This document shows positions 20,769 through 31,813 of a stretch of 64,000 nt of DNA, in pieces. The position numbers and the translations under genes are program-made. The first letter of the stretch is position 1. Every line of letters begins with the position of its first letter. The stretch spans positions 32,776,278 to 32,840,277 of the forward strand of contig OY783194.1 in NCBI GenBank assembly GCA_963678675.1, in the 5' to 3' direction. This DNA comes from Xiphydria camelus. Its lineage: Eukaryota > Arthropoda > Insecta > Hymenoptera > Xiphydriidae. The notes below the pieces were generated by a model, which had not been told where the DNA came from, ran no database searches, and saw only the letters and a list, made by a program, of their open reading frames with translations.

Positions 20769-22058
20769 GCCTCGGGTGATGCGGCGGTACGGCCGTAATT
20801 ATTTCAGATGTGGAATTTAATCAAGCGTGCCGTTCCTCTTCGTGTACTTTTAACGTAGCGGTTGGGAGAAGAGAGTAGACGGACGGAGAACGAGAAGGCC
20901 CACCCGCACGGCCGCAAGCCGACTTTCGAGCGCATGCAAACGCAATGCACGGACAAACGGCCCGCTGCAGTCGGGTAGGTAGGTACACCGCGAGAGGCCG
21001 CCTAGTCTCGGGGCGCGGGAGGTCTGCTCTCCGACTTTCCGCGGAGAGAAGGACTTCGCGTGCTGCGGATGCGCGTTTTCTTGCTCGAATTATCGTTTTG
21101 CGCCTCCCCGCCGCAACCGCGGCGCACCGACGCCGGAGCGTCGCGGCTCCACCCGGTTCTTCAGGAAGCGCTCGGCCGCGAGGAACATTGCGGCCCGCGC
21201 GCGAGCCGAGTTCATAAAAAGGCCGAGTTATAATCCCCGCCCCCCTTTGAATCTCGGGAGGAATAAAAACGCGCCTCTCTCGTCGTTTTTCCCGCTCCTC
21301 GTGGCGAGAGATCGCTTCACATTCCACGGGACGACGCGTTTCGATTCTTCGCCGATCCGACTTCCGCGTGACCGGCTCGCGTCTTAGCACCGAGGTTCGT
21401 CTTTGTTTCGTCGGCGCGGCCGAGACCACGGAAGCAGCCGCATTAGCGGCGGAGTTGCTGAACTGGGAAACAGAGGCGAGGTTCACCGCGTCGCGCGTTA
21501 ATTTAATTTCCCAGTTGGTTACATCGCTCGTGCGCGCCTTCTCTCGTCGGTGGCTCCTCCCGAGAGCGAAGCGCGTCCAATTTACGAACAGTTACTTCAT
21601 CTTTATTCCGCGTTTGCGGCGAGAGCCGCTGAAACCTCGAAAGTATAGACCGTCGTCGCCGTCGTCGTCGTCCGAGACGTTCCATTCGCGTCTCAATTGT
21701 GGGATAAGCCGGAGTCGTCGTGTGGCTCGCGGGGATCGCATCGTGCCTAGTCTAGAGGTCGAGGGTTCATCTCCTCCCACCTACCCGACAACCTCCAGCG
21801 AACCTGAGTTAACAATGAAGAATGCGCCAGGTACTCGACCGGGAGATAGTCGAGTCTCCTTCTTCCATTTCCAAAGGAAGCCGCTTCGGAGCTAACGTAC
21901 GGATACGATCTCTCCTTTTGCGCGTACGGAACGCGAAGCGTGAAATGCCCTTGACCTTACTTCGACCTACGATGACCCTGAAGCATCGCTTCGATTTGGA
22001 TATTTCGTACCGAGGGGAGGACTTCAGGGTCTGGTTGACGATTGAAAAGCGTCTCGAA
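20769..22058. other. intergenic, CpG-rich, no gene recognised
   Basis: GC-rich sequence with long frames open on both strands (for example minus 20821-21486), the expected result of high GC. No domain, start context or splice pattern supports a gene. Confidence 0.4.
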
Positions 22059-22061
22059 GTG

Positions 22062-22181
22062 CACCTTGAAGAAGACCTCGAGGAGCACCTCGAAGAGAAC
22101 CTCGAAGGAGAGCTTGAAGAAGACCTCGAAGAGCACCTTGAAGAGCACCACGAAGAGCACCTTGAAGAGCACCTCGAAGAG
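22062..22181 (+). repeat. 12-base minisatellite, ten units, coding-like (HLEE)n
   Basis: Ten tandem units of consensus CACCTCGAAGAG. On the plus strand each unit reads His-Leu-Glu-Glu within a 163-codon open frame (21822-22313). The opposite strand is open too. The divergence between units is mostly C/T at third positions and Asp/Asn/Glu replacing His. No protein family is recognised and expression is unknown. Confidence 0.85.
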
Positions 22182-22313
22182 CATCGCCGGTGCGAAAAGG
22201 TAGCGCGCGTCATCGCCGTGACGTTTCACGGTTTCACACGACGCGCTATACGCGTATCGTTACGTGTCCGGGAAAAGTCGTCAAGAGCGTGCGCTCGCGC
22301 CTCCACGCCCTGA

Positions 22314-22738
22314 CCTTTACGTCACAACCGGTCTTGCATAAGCGAGAACCCGACCCGACGGGTTTGCCGAGAGGAGATACGAGAGCTCATCGGCGCGGGA
22401 TAACGACTTCCGCTCTTTCGCGATAATTTCGCTAATCGCGACCGCTACCGGGCTATTGGAAACGCGATACGACGATGCGCGAAAAAAAAACCAAGCAGGT
22501 GAAAGAGACCGATAACGTGCGAGTCTTCCTGTATTTCGACGAGGACGCGCGTACGCGTGCAAGTGCGTTGCACCCTCGGACGATTCGCGATACGAGCGCG
22601 CGCGCTGGAAGTGTAGAAGAAGAGGAAGAAGTGGGAGAAGAGTTCGCGTCGGAGGGTGGAGAGCGGATTCTCGTTACGATTTTTTGTCAATGAAACCAGT
22701 TTCATCGTCCCTCTACATCTCGTTGGCTTTATCAGGAC
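22314..22738. other. intergenic, no gene seen
   Basis: Mixed CpG-rich sequence between the minisatellite and the duplicated segment. Nothing recognisable. Confidence 0.4.
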
Positions 22739-22750
22739 GTTGGCATCGGG

Positions 22751-22869
22751 GCGACGCACCGTCGGCTATGCACCGAGAAACGCGGAGTCGCTCACGTTCG
22801 GTGTTCGCGGTTCGACGGGATTATCGATTCCTTATTGCCGGTGGAATTGCCCTGAAGAACGCGCTCGCG
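22751..22869 (+). repeat. diverged segmental repeat, copy 1
   Basis: Shares GACGCACCGTCGGC, ATGCACCG and GTGGAATTGCCC...GAAGAA..GCGCTCGCG in the same order with 23088-23222. The two copies are 340 bases apart. Confidence 0.7.
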
Positions 22870-23087
22870 TGTAGCTAATTCCCTTCGCGTAGTCGAGCGC
22901 GCGGATCGCGAGCGTAATCCCGTCCCATTCGAATTTATTTTCTCGGTAAACTCGTGTCGAATTCAAAAAATGCTACTCGCACCGCGTAATTGCAGCTGTC
23001 CGCAAGGGCTCGATGCATTTCTAAACGGCATAGCATCGATACTAGATCGTCCCGAGGATGATGCCCCGCACCAGGAAATCGCGTCAG
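22870..23087. other. spacer between the two diverged repeats
   Basis: Unremarkable mixed sequence. No gene or motif seen. Confidence 0.4.
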
Positions 23088-23222
23088 GGCAACGCACCGT
23101 CGGCCATGCACCGGGAAACGTGGAAGCGCGCTCGGCTGCGGTTCGTTCGCGTTCGATCATCATCGACTGCTTATTGGAAATAAGGAAACGCCCGTGGAAT
23201 TGCCCCGAAGAATGCGCTCGCG
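23088..23222 (+). repeat. diverged segmental repeat, copy 2
   Basis: Second copy of the segment at 22751-22869, slightly longer in its middle. Neither copy has convincing coding potential. Confidence 0.7.
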
Positions 23223-24490
23223 CGGATACTTTTCCCCGCTCTTCCTCGGCTTTCCGCACCGCGCGGAATGCGACTTCCGGATACGTTTTCCCGCGCGTTT
23301 AGGACTCGCGAAACACGGAACCGAACGAGTAGAGGGTTCGAGCTGTGGCGCTCGCTCGAGACAGTTTCCGCGGTGCACCGAGCGAGCGTCGATGCCGGAG
23401 CGACTCATCTGTCGGTAAACTCCGGCGATAAATCCCCAGACTCGATGGCGCGAGGATCCGAGTCGGGTTCCCAGGCTGCGGGGTCACCGGGCAGACGGCG
23501 TATCCGATCGCCTACCACAGATAAAGTCCTCGCGTATGATCGCGATCGTGCCGTGGCCACGTTACCGCGGCTACCGCGCGGCATGCAGATTTATACTCAT
23601 TCTCCAACGTCGCTGGCCGCGGGTAGATTAATGGTCCCGGCGAGTGATTCATCCGACCTTGCGCGCGCGCGGGAAGAGCGCGTCGAGCCTCTTCGAAGGG
23701 TTCGTTCGCTGGCGTTCCTTTTCTCAGCGAGTCTCGGAACGGGCGGCGATAATAAACGACGCGTCGCGCCGATACCGTTTTAATAACGATTCTTTCGCGT
23801 ACAATTATATCTCTCCGTGTAAATCTACGCGCGGCGGACACCCGCGGTCGTCTTTTCTCTTCGACCACCTCTCTCCGCGGGGTCGCTGCCCTCGCGTCAA
23901 ATCACGGGAGTTCGTGCCGGGTGTCGAGCATCTTCTACGTGCCTCGGCCACGATCCGCGAGATTCCTCGGGAGCGGCGGACCCCGACGCTGCTGCGAGGA
24001 CTGCAGCTCGCTTGTGCATATCTGCGGCGCTATCTTCGGCTCGCGAATACGCGCGAATTCGGAGAGAACGGAATAAGGGAAAGAGAGGGATCGAGCGCGC
24101 GAACGAGGATATAAATCGATCCGCGGTTGGGAGATAAAAGGAAGGCGAGCTCGTCCTCGTTGCAATGGACTTTAAAGGGAGCGGAGTCGCTGGCGTTCCG
24201 TGAAACTATAAGTGCCTCCGGACAATTGGAAGGATGAGAATAGGAATAAGCATAAGAATAAGAATAAGCATTGTCTTGTAGGGCCGTTTAATGGTTCAAC
24301 CGATATTTTCTATTCTTCCATTTTCCATGATCTTTCCGACCATGTCTTCACTGCATCATCAGATCATGACCAATGCAGCAGCTTAAACTGCATTTAAAAT
24401 TACGAGCATCAAAACTTCCCGATTCATTTCCCCTTGCGTTTAAATTTCTTTTAGACATTTCCAGTTTGTCATTGTATACTGGGAATGATG
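23223..24490. other. intergenic, CpG-rich then AT-rich
   Basis: CpG-rich to about 24200. An imperfect AATAAG/CATAAG repeat lies at about 24238-24270, followed by AT-rich sequence. No gene recognised. Confidence 0.4.
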
Positions 24491-24882
24491 CACGGTAAAA
24501 AATAAATGTGACATTTACTAAGTTTGTGGTAAATTTCGGGACAAGGTCAATTTATTGTCACGATAACTACAATTTCAGAAAAATTATAGTAAAACCAGTA
24601 GAAGTTTCAAGCGTTGCTGTAATTTTTACAAAAATTGTAGTTACCGTAGATAACAATAAGTCGGCCTTGTCCCGAAATTTACCGCAAACTTTGTTGATGC
24701 TGCACAGAGAAAAAGAATTAGTTGGATCTACTGAAAATTGCAAGGAAGAAATATCGGATTAATGTGAAAAAAAATTGAATCGATGTAAATTGATAATTAC
24801 TCGCGATCTCGCAAGTAATTTTTTTTAGTATTATAGATCCGATCAATTCTTTTTCTCTGTGTACAATTAATTTTTTTCCATG
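24491..24882. mobile_element. MITE family F, copy 1, interrupted by a family A MITE
   Basis: The left arm (TAAATTTCGGGACAAGGTCA) is mirrored by GGCCTTGTCCCGAAATTTA. The true right end (TTTTTTTCCATG) appears only after the family A insertion at 24703-24861, as comparison with the intact copy at 37858-38086 shows. Confidence 0.75.
24703..24861. mobile_element. MITE family A, copy 3, nested in family F
   Basis: CACAGAGAAAAAGAATTAG at the left and ATTCTTTTTCTCTGTG at the right, followed by TA. Inserted within the family F element, so it is younger. Confidence 0.8.
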
Positions 24883-26618
24883 TGGTAAAGAAGCTCGAGC
24901 CACCAGATGATCGAATCGCTGGATGACTGAGCCATTGGATGGCTCTATGAAAGAAGACTTGTTCTTATTCTCATCCTTCCAGTTGTGCGAGAAGTCCCTA
25001 ACTCCGTATCTCTACCGCGACGCAATTCTCCCGATCCAGACAAAGGCATCGAGACGCGCCGCAGTGTATCGGATAACCCACGCGGCGCTCCCCGCGGGGA
25101 ATCGGCGGGGATCGACTCTATTTGCATAACTCGCAGGGCCGATCTCGATAAATCCTCAAAGTAATTAGCGGCTTACGTCTCGCGAGGAAGGCAACGATCT
25201 CCGGGAGAGGGAGGACGGGGAGGGAGAGAGCGCCGGAGAGGACGAGACTCGGGTAAGAAGTACGCGATAACGTTCGTACGGGCGCCTCTCTTCGTGGTGG
25301 TGGCGCGTTCCCCGGTAGGTACCATCGACCTCCCGAGCCGAGCGGGAGAGTCCTCGACTTGGGTAGAATTGCAAGATGGCCGCGAACTGGGCACTCGCTC
25401 GCGCGCACTCGTCGAAGTTAACGCAACGCGACACGCCGTACTCTTCTTCTTCTTCTATAAACGAATGGCACTGTGAACGCGCCGTGCGACTGCTACACAG
25501 CGTACAGTACACGTACGCGGCGCGGCGCACGGAGCGAGACACGCGAAACCCTCGCGTCCGCTCGGCAGCAGATTTTGTCGTCGACTTCTTGCCCGTGCGC
25601 CGCGAACGTCCACCTCGTGTTCTCGATTTTTCCCGCCGAGCCGACCCTAAGCGGATCCGCGCTCCTCCTCCTCCTCCTCTTCTTCTTGTTGGCAAATGCA
25701 AATGGAAACGCGCGCGCGCGCGCGCTCGAGGCGGCCCGAGCCGAGCCGGACGTGAAAAACCCGCGGGAGCGCGGCTGGAACGGGCTTCGAAGGGAGAAAC
25801 TAATCTTCGAACGGGTATTCGCCGCTCGATCCATCGCTCGAAATAAACAGACGAGGCTGCTTTCCGCGAGGCGATATACCCGTCGAGAAGATCGATAGTC
25901 GCGCGGACGATACGCGCGTACCTACGCGAACGCGTTTGCATTCTGGAGAGCATCTCGCTCCGTTCCCGCGCGCGCGCGCGCACGAGAGACGCGAAGGACG
26001 CCGAAGGACGAGTCCCGCGCGGCTGCGACGACGAGAAAAAGAAGGAGGCGAGCGAAACCGCCGCGCTGGTAGCGTCCGTAGTGGGAGAGAGGGTGGGACG
26101 CGGACGGCTCCAGATTTATATCCTCCGCGCAGCACTCCCGACGGTTTTACACACTCCTACGAGAAGTGTGTCCTCCCTTCGGCGTCCCGCGGCAAACTCC
26201 TCGCGTTCCCAGTAATTACGCTTTATAACTCACGCTCGGGGGCTGGTTTTATGCGAATGCAAAACGGCCGGAGCGGGGGAACGCGCATAGGCAAAACCGC
26301 GGTGATTTAGAGCTTTCGCGCAGTGCGCGGCGATCCGTGCGAAGCGCCGCCGTTTCTGCTGCACGGAAAGAAAGAGGATCCGGGAGCGTTTCGCTGTATC
26401 CGTTGCTCGCAACGTCTCGAGGAGAGCGGGCTACCGGAACTAATTCTTCTACCGTTTAGTTCGCGGGGACCGAGAGCGGCTGCCCGTAGATCGTTGCGAA
26501 AATTGGCCGCCGGTAACGAGAGAGAGATTCTATTATTAATGTGTAGGAATACGTTTCTCTCTTTGACTTGGCAATGCGTATTTCTATTTTACGAGGACAA
26601 ATTGCTATTTCATCTGTA
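24883..26618. other. intergenic, CpG-rich, promoter-like in part
   Basis: Very GC-rich between 25150 and 26300, with (CG)n at 25711-25729 and 25969-25981, and CAAGATGGCCGC at 25371, one base from a YY1-type motif. A 272-codon minus-strand frame (25165-25983) is Arg/Ser-rich with no domain and overlaps plus-strand frames; I treat it as a composition artefact. Confidence 0.4.
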
Positions 26619-26846
26619 CACCGAGAAAAAAAATTTGTTTGATCGAAATAAACGTGCCTTTGGATGGTCCTAGGAGCACATCTAGGTATTCGATTCAAAT
26701 GAATATCGATCTGATCCAAATAATATTCAATTAAATCAATAATATTTATATTCGTCCAATCGATATTCATCCTGATCGAATAAATGTGCTCTCAGGACTA
26801 TTGAAAAATACGTTCATTTCGATCAAGTAAATGTTTTTTTTCAGTG
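26619..26846. mobile_element. MITE family E, copy 1
   Basis: TA, then CACCGAGAAAAAAAATTTG; the right end is TTTTTTTTCAGTG then TA. The interior is palindromic (GGAGCACAT, GAATATCGAT / ATCGATATTC, ATGTGCTC). Copies are at 30055 and 30291. Confidence 0.85.
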
Positions 26847-26877
26847 TACGTGTAGTCGTTTCAGTAAAAAAAGGCGG

Positions 26878-27106
26878 AAAAATGATATATATATTTTCTA
26901 TATAATCCATATGTAGTTTTGATCAAATGTATATGGATTAAATATGATTTTTATATTAACCATATAAGGACAATATATGGATTATACAAACATTAACGAA
27001 TCTGTATACAGTCCCTATATGATTAATATAGAATTCATACGTAATCCATGTATGACTAAAACCACATATGGATTAAATACAGAATACGTAAAACTTTTTT
27101 CACCTG
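26878..27106. mobile_element. MITE family G, copy 2
   Basis: ATATGGATTATACAAACATT and mirrored ACGTAATCCATGTATG, like the copy at 20588. Confidence 0.65.
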
Positions 27107-28007
27107 GGTTGTCGCATTTGGTACTGCTGTATTACCTATATTGTCTAGTTAACCCGTCGCGCTTGGCCTCAAAGTATAGCCATCAGAGCTATACTACATT
27201 AATTGCCGTGCGACCTAAACATTTCTCTCGTACTCGTCGAATCTGCATTCGGACGCAGTGGAACTCCGCGTGCGCGAGCTCCCGCGCGTTGCGTGCGTTC
27301 GTCAACCGCGACTCATTAAACTCGAGACGGTAGGATTTCTCGTTACAGGGGGCAGCGCGTAATAACGCACCGCGCGCAATGCCACGATATTCATCCACCT
27401 TCCCACCCCACGCGGTACGCCGACCGTGCTCTCTCGGAGGTTCGCTTTGTAATCAAGTCTCCTCGGGACGCCCTCGCTCTCGGAGGGTCCCCCGGTACTC
27501 CATCCCGTCGCCGTCGGCTAATGGCGCACCGCGGGCCGCGCGCGCTATTGTACCCGGGATGATTACCCGGTGTCGCGCTTCTTTCGAAGTGAGAAAATAA
27601 CGACGACCTATCACCGCCGCGCCGGCAGGAAGACGCCGGCCGTTCTCCTTCCCTCCCCTTTAATTTCCACCTCGCTTCGTAGGTACCTACAGCGAGCGAT
27701 CTTGAGCAATTCTCTCGGCTCGCGAAAAAGAAACTTCCGCTCTCGGAGTGGCGCACCTTTCTGTATCCGGCTGACAAATTTTTTTATCCCGCCTCCTCGC
27801 AGACCTCATCGCCCGTTCCACTCGCGCGATCACTCGTCTCGCTATACGAGCGCTTCTTGGGACTTTGACACTCTCGCGGTTGGTAATCATTCGCATTCCG
27901 CTTGGAGAAAATTTATTTCGAGGGAAATTATTTCGCGGAGTCATCGTTCCGTTCGGACGGAAAAAACCTTTATTTATTTCGTGTATGGTACATATGTGTG
28001 TGAAAAT
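27107..28007. other. intergenic, no gene seen
   Basis: Mixed CpG-rich sequence. Open frames in several registers, none protein-like. Confidence 0.4.
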
Positions 28008-28140
28008 GTTGTCATATATATATATATATATATATGATTCCTACATTAACCATTATAAGGACTATATATAGATTTTTGAATGTTCGGATAATCCATATAT
28101 GTATGTATGGATGTATTTAAATCAAACGATTGTTTTCTCA
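28008..28140. mobile_element. MITE family G, partial copy 3, with (TA)n
   Basis: Contains a (TA)n run at 28014-28035, then ACATTAACCATTATAAGGAC and ATAATCCATATATG as in the other family G copies. Ends near TTTTCTCAGTACAT. Confidence 0.55.
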
Positions 28141-28560
28141 GTACATATGTAGATTTTGTCATACAGGCATGTCATTTTGGCGGCATGTCACGAGGCCGTG
28201 GAAGATCACAGGGCCGTGGCAGGTCAAGTCGCAACAAAGTCAACAACAAATAAAACAACAACTGAACAACACAACGAACATGGATAACCACAATACCAAC
28301 AATTTGTATCAATTGTCTCGAAAAGATGTGGTCTCCATCTAATCGGCGGAGCGTTTCGTCCCGGAGTCGGCCTGTGGACTCGTCAGTAAGGCTAGGTCGA
28401 CTCCTGCCTTAGACGCTCTGTAGTCCTCTTATTATAGTAATTGCACCGTCGTTGGACTACCGAGAGCCGAGAGCCGGGGGCCAGGAACCGCGAGCCGAGG
28501 GCCGAGAGGGTCGGCGCCATCTGGCGTCAGGCCGCGTGACGGATCGCCGCATGTCAAACT
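28141..28560. other. unidentified non-repeat segment with a CTCF-like motif
   Basis: Differs in texture from its AT-rich neighbours. It begins with a CGTGG-rich part, then CAACAA-rich sequence (GTCAACAACAAATAAAAC), then GAGCCGAGAGCCGGG-type repeats. At 28513-28522 it has GGCGCCATCT, which reads AGATGGCGCC on the other strand, the insect CTCF core. No frame is convincing; it could be a retroelement fragment. Confidence 0.35.
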
Positions 28561-30054
28561 TTAATTAATTATCACAAAATATTTAAACAAGATAACTGAT
28601 CATTTTCTTTTCTATAAATGCTGTTAAGGTCTAAAGAGTACACAAATACCAAAAGTATTAAAAAATCTGACACATGCAAGTTCCCTATTAATTAATTATT
28701 ATTTGAAATCCAGTGAACATATTAAATAACTTAATTTGTGAAAATGATGGTAAATTTGAAGTCAAATTTTTATCTTATTCTTTTCGTTGAAAGGGAAATG
28801 AGTTGAGAAAATAGGAACATCATATTCCTCACTCCTTCCCATTTTCGCTAAAATAATTCCTCTTTCAATGGAGAAAATTAAATTTTAATTTTATTTATCC
28901 TATATTTTATTAATTCACAAAAATTTGTGTATTTTTAAATATTTTTAAATTTATTTATTACGCACTCCTCCTCTTTTTTAGTTGATGTTGATTGTCAAAA
29001 TTCATGAATAATTAGTTTTCCCTCTCCTCCTTTTCCGTCATCCAACTGCATGGACTATCCTGTTCATCCCTTTCACTCTCTTCATTGTTTAAAAATCCAC
29101 TAGGAAATTTTTTTGCAATTTAAAAAATCGTTTTCATCTCAACAATATTTGTCAACATTACAGAGAGACGAATTAATCAAATTGATAATACATTGCCCCC
29201 CCCCTTTCATTTCAATTCCTTTCAATTTCCTTTCCTTTCAATTATATCTATATTTAGTTGGCCGTTCGTAAATTCAAAATTTAGTCGAATCAAACGATTT
29301 TTCGTCTCAGTGCAGATTATACAGAAAATATACAGAATTTTTCGCGCCTAGGCGATTCAGATAAATCACGAAACGATCGTCAGATGCGGGTGTACTCGCC
29401 GAGCGGTGGCGCGCGAGGGGAAATAGCAAGAGGGCGAATCGGACGCCGTGTGGAGACGAAGGGGAGGAGAAGGTTATTTCGAGATTACCGAGAAAGAGCG
29501 CCGCTAACGACCACTTCGCTGTGACGCTTCGACGTAAACCTTCCCTTGGCCGGTTATACGGACCGCGATGTTGAGTCGCGGTTCGAGTCGCGTTCGTCAT
29601 CTTCGTAATGTTCTAGGATGCTTTATACGACGTGCCATTACCGTGCGAATACCGGCTCGTACCCATACGTCTTTATCTTTATCCCTATACCTTCGCTCTC
29701 GCCTCGTAGTTCGACGGATGAACGTGGATATGGGTGCATCGTCACGGCCGGGCGGCGGCGTGGCTGCACGGTTCGGACGCTTCGCAAGGGTGCGTGAAGG
29801 GGAGGGGGTGCCGGGCGATGCATCTATAATTAAACCCGTCGGCCGAGATTCCTTCAGCGACGTCCCTTGGTCGGGATCTTTCGGAGAGGGGCTCGACGAG
29901 GGCCCTCTGATATTCATGCATCCGATTCGCGTCATATTCGTCGATGCGTTATACCTACTTTTTACGCGTTCCCTATCTTTCTATATATCGTACCGATGTC
30001 TGTAGTCTGTTAATTAAAATGTACGTGGCTGAATCCGGAACTCACGATGGACTG
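28561..30054. other. intergenic, AT-rich then CpG-rich
   Basis: 28561-29330 is strongly AT-rich with no recognisable element and an abrupt switch at about 29330 to CpG-rich sequence. The plus-strand frame at 29568-30005 is Arg/Ser-rich and unsupported. Confidence 0.4.
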
Positions 30055-30256
30055 CACTGAGAAAAAAATTTGCTCGATCGAATGAAAACGTGTTTTTGAA
30101 GAGTCCCGAGAGAATATTTATTGAATTCGAATGAGTACCGATTTGATCCGTATAATATTCAATTAAATCAATAATAGTTATATTACGTCCGGCGGATATT
30201 CCTTCTAATTGAATAAATCCACTTTTAGGACTATCCAACAAGTGTATTTCTGAGTG
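30055..30256. mobile_element. MITE family E, copy 2
   Basis: CACTGAGAAAAAAATTTGC at the left; GTGTATTTCTGAGTG then TA at the right. The interior matches the copy at 26619. Confidence 0.85.
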
Positions 30257-30290
30257 TATAAAAAACTATGTATATTATACAAAATTGCTT

Positions 30291-30492
30291 GACCGAAAAA
30301 AAATGTATTTTTCACAATCCTGAGAACACACCTATTCGATTCGAATGAATACCGATTTGATTCAAATGATATTCAATTAAATCGATAATATTTATACAAT
30401 GCCTCAGATCGATATTCCTTTTAATCAAATGAATGTGCTCTTACAGGATTATCCAAAAACGTGCTTATTTCGATGAAGCGATTCTTTTTCAG
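30291..30492. mobile_element. MITE family E, copy 3
   Basis: GACCGAAAAAAAATG at the left; ATTCTTTTTCAGTAC at the right, with a family E interior (GAACACACCT, ATGTGCTC). It lies 35 bases after copy 2. Confidence 0.75.
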
Positions 30493-31548
30493 TACATACA
30501 AGAACAAATATTCAAAATTGCTCGCGCACGCGCTAGTCCCACGCGACGCCGTCGAGCCATCACGTAGGCGCTCGGGCGAAGGGTCCGATTTACACCCCCC
30601 CCACCACCGTTCGACCATCGGGAGATTGATACGTAATAAACGCGCGCGACGTCGTCCCACAGAAATTTCAATAGCCCACGTACAACGCGTCCCTCCCCCT
30701 CTTCCATTCAACGACGAGGCACCCGTGAAATTCTCAATTCAGAGCCGCGCGCGGGTATCGATGTATCCCGGGGAATTCCGAAGCGCGCCAACGTATCGCA
30801 CACGACGATCAGCCGCTGCCCGAAGCCCGGCCGCGCAACGCTCGCCGACCGCGTCACGCGTCTACCGCCGCATCGCGCGCTCTCTATAGGCGCGAGCGCG
30901 CGACTAACGGTTCGGTTCATTGAATCGAATCGATCGAAAAAGCCGCGGACAGGTAGGTGCGCGTATCGCGAGACTCGAATAAAAAACATTCCAATTAGCC
31001 CGTCGATAATGGATCGGAATACGTGCGCGTCTCGCGCGCCGCGGGTATAGGAGGTACGTACCCGACGGTGCGGTCACGTAGGACGGACAAATTAATTGAA
31101 TGATCGGGACCCGTACGGCGCGCGCGCGCGTGTGGGTGGATGCGCGTCGATCGCCGCGCGATGATAAGGCGATTTCGATGGATTTTTTAGCGGAGAGCGG
31201 AGGAGACCACACCGCGGGATCTCGCGCACCCGTCGAACTCTCCGTCGCGCGATCCTGACGCGCGTCGAAGTCGCTGAACTCGACCTGCGGCGCTCGCCGG
31301 CGAGAGTCGAATGTCGCGCGGTGTGGCGTGAGAAGCAATTACGCGGAGGTGAAGTCCGAGACGAATGCGGGGCTGACGGGAAGATAATTTGGAGGAGGAT
31401 ACGTCGGCGCGGTTTGGGAAGCGATGTCGCGCGTTTCTCGCAGATTTTTTTTATGGAAAAACAGTACGCGGACCACAGCGTGGCGAGGGATCGTTATATC
31501 GTTCCCTTTTTAATTGTTCTAAAAGCGCGTCGAAATGAGAAGACTGCG
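30493..31548. other. intergenic, CpG-rich
   Basis: No gene seen. GC-rich with a poly-C run near 30595 and a (CG)n tract near 31117-31130. Confidence 0.4.
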
Positions 31549-31813
31549 CACCGAGAAAAAGAATTGATTGAATGTACTGAAGATTTCTTGCGCGGGGTTG
31601 CCAGCAATTATTTATTTGTATCGATGAAACTTTTAATACGTCAATTTTTTTGACATTTCTTTCTTGCAATCACGTGGAATAGTATCTATGCGATTGTGAG
31701 GAAGAAATATCAGATTAATGTGTGAACACAATGTAAATGATATAAATAAATAATTACTTGCGACGCTGCAAGTAATTATCAGTAGATCCAACTAATTCTA
31801 TTCGTTTTTCAGG
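31549..31813. mobile_element. MITE family A, copy 4
   Basis: CACCGAGAAAAAGAATTGATT at the left; the right arm reads AATAATTACTTGCGACGCTG then GTAGATCCAACTAATTCTAT. More diverged than copies 1 and 3. Confidence 0.75.

Noticed and set aside
20821..21486. 221-codon minus-strand frame upstream of the ZP/PAN gene
   Set aside because: Arg/Ala/Ser-rich without a domain, with a plus-strand frame open over part of it.
25165..25983. 272-codon minus-strand frame
   Set aside because: Arg/Ser-rich, no domain, overlaps equally long opposite-strand frames; high GC lacks stop codons.
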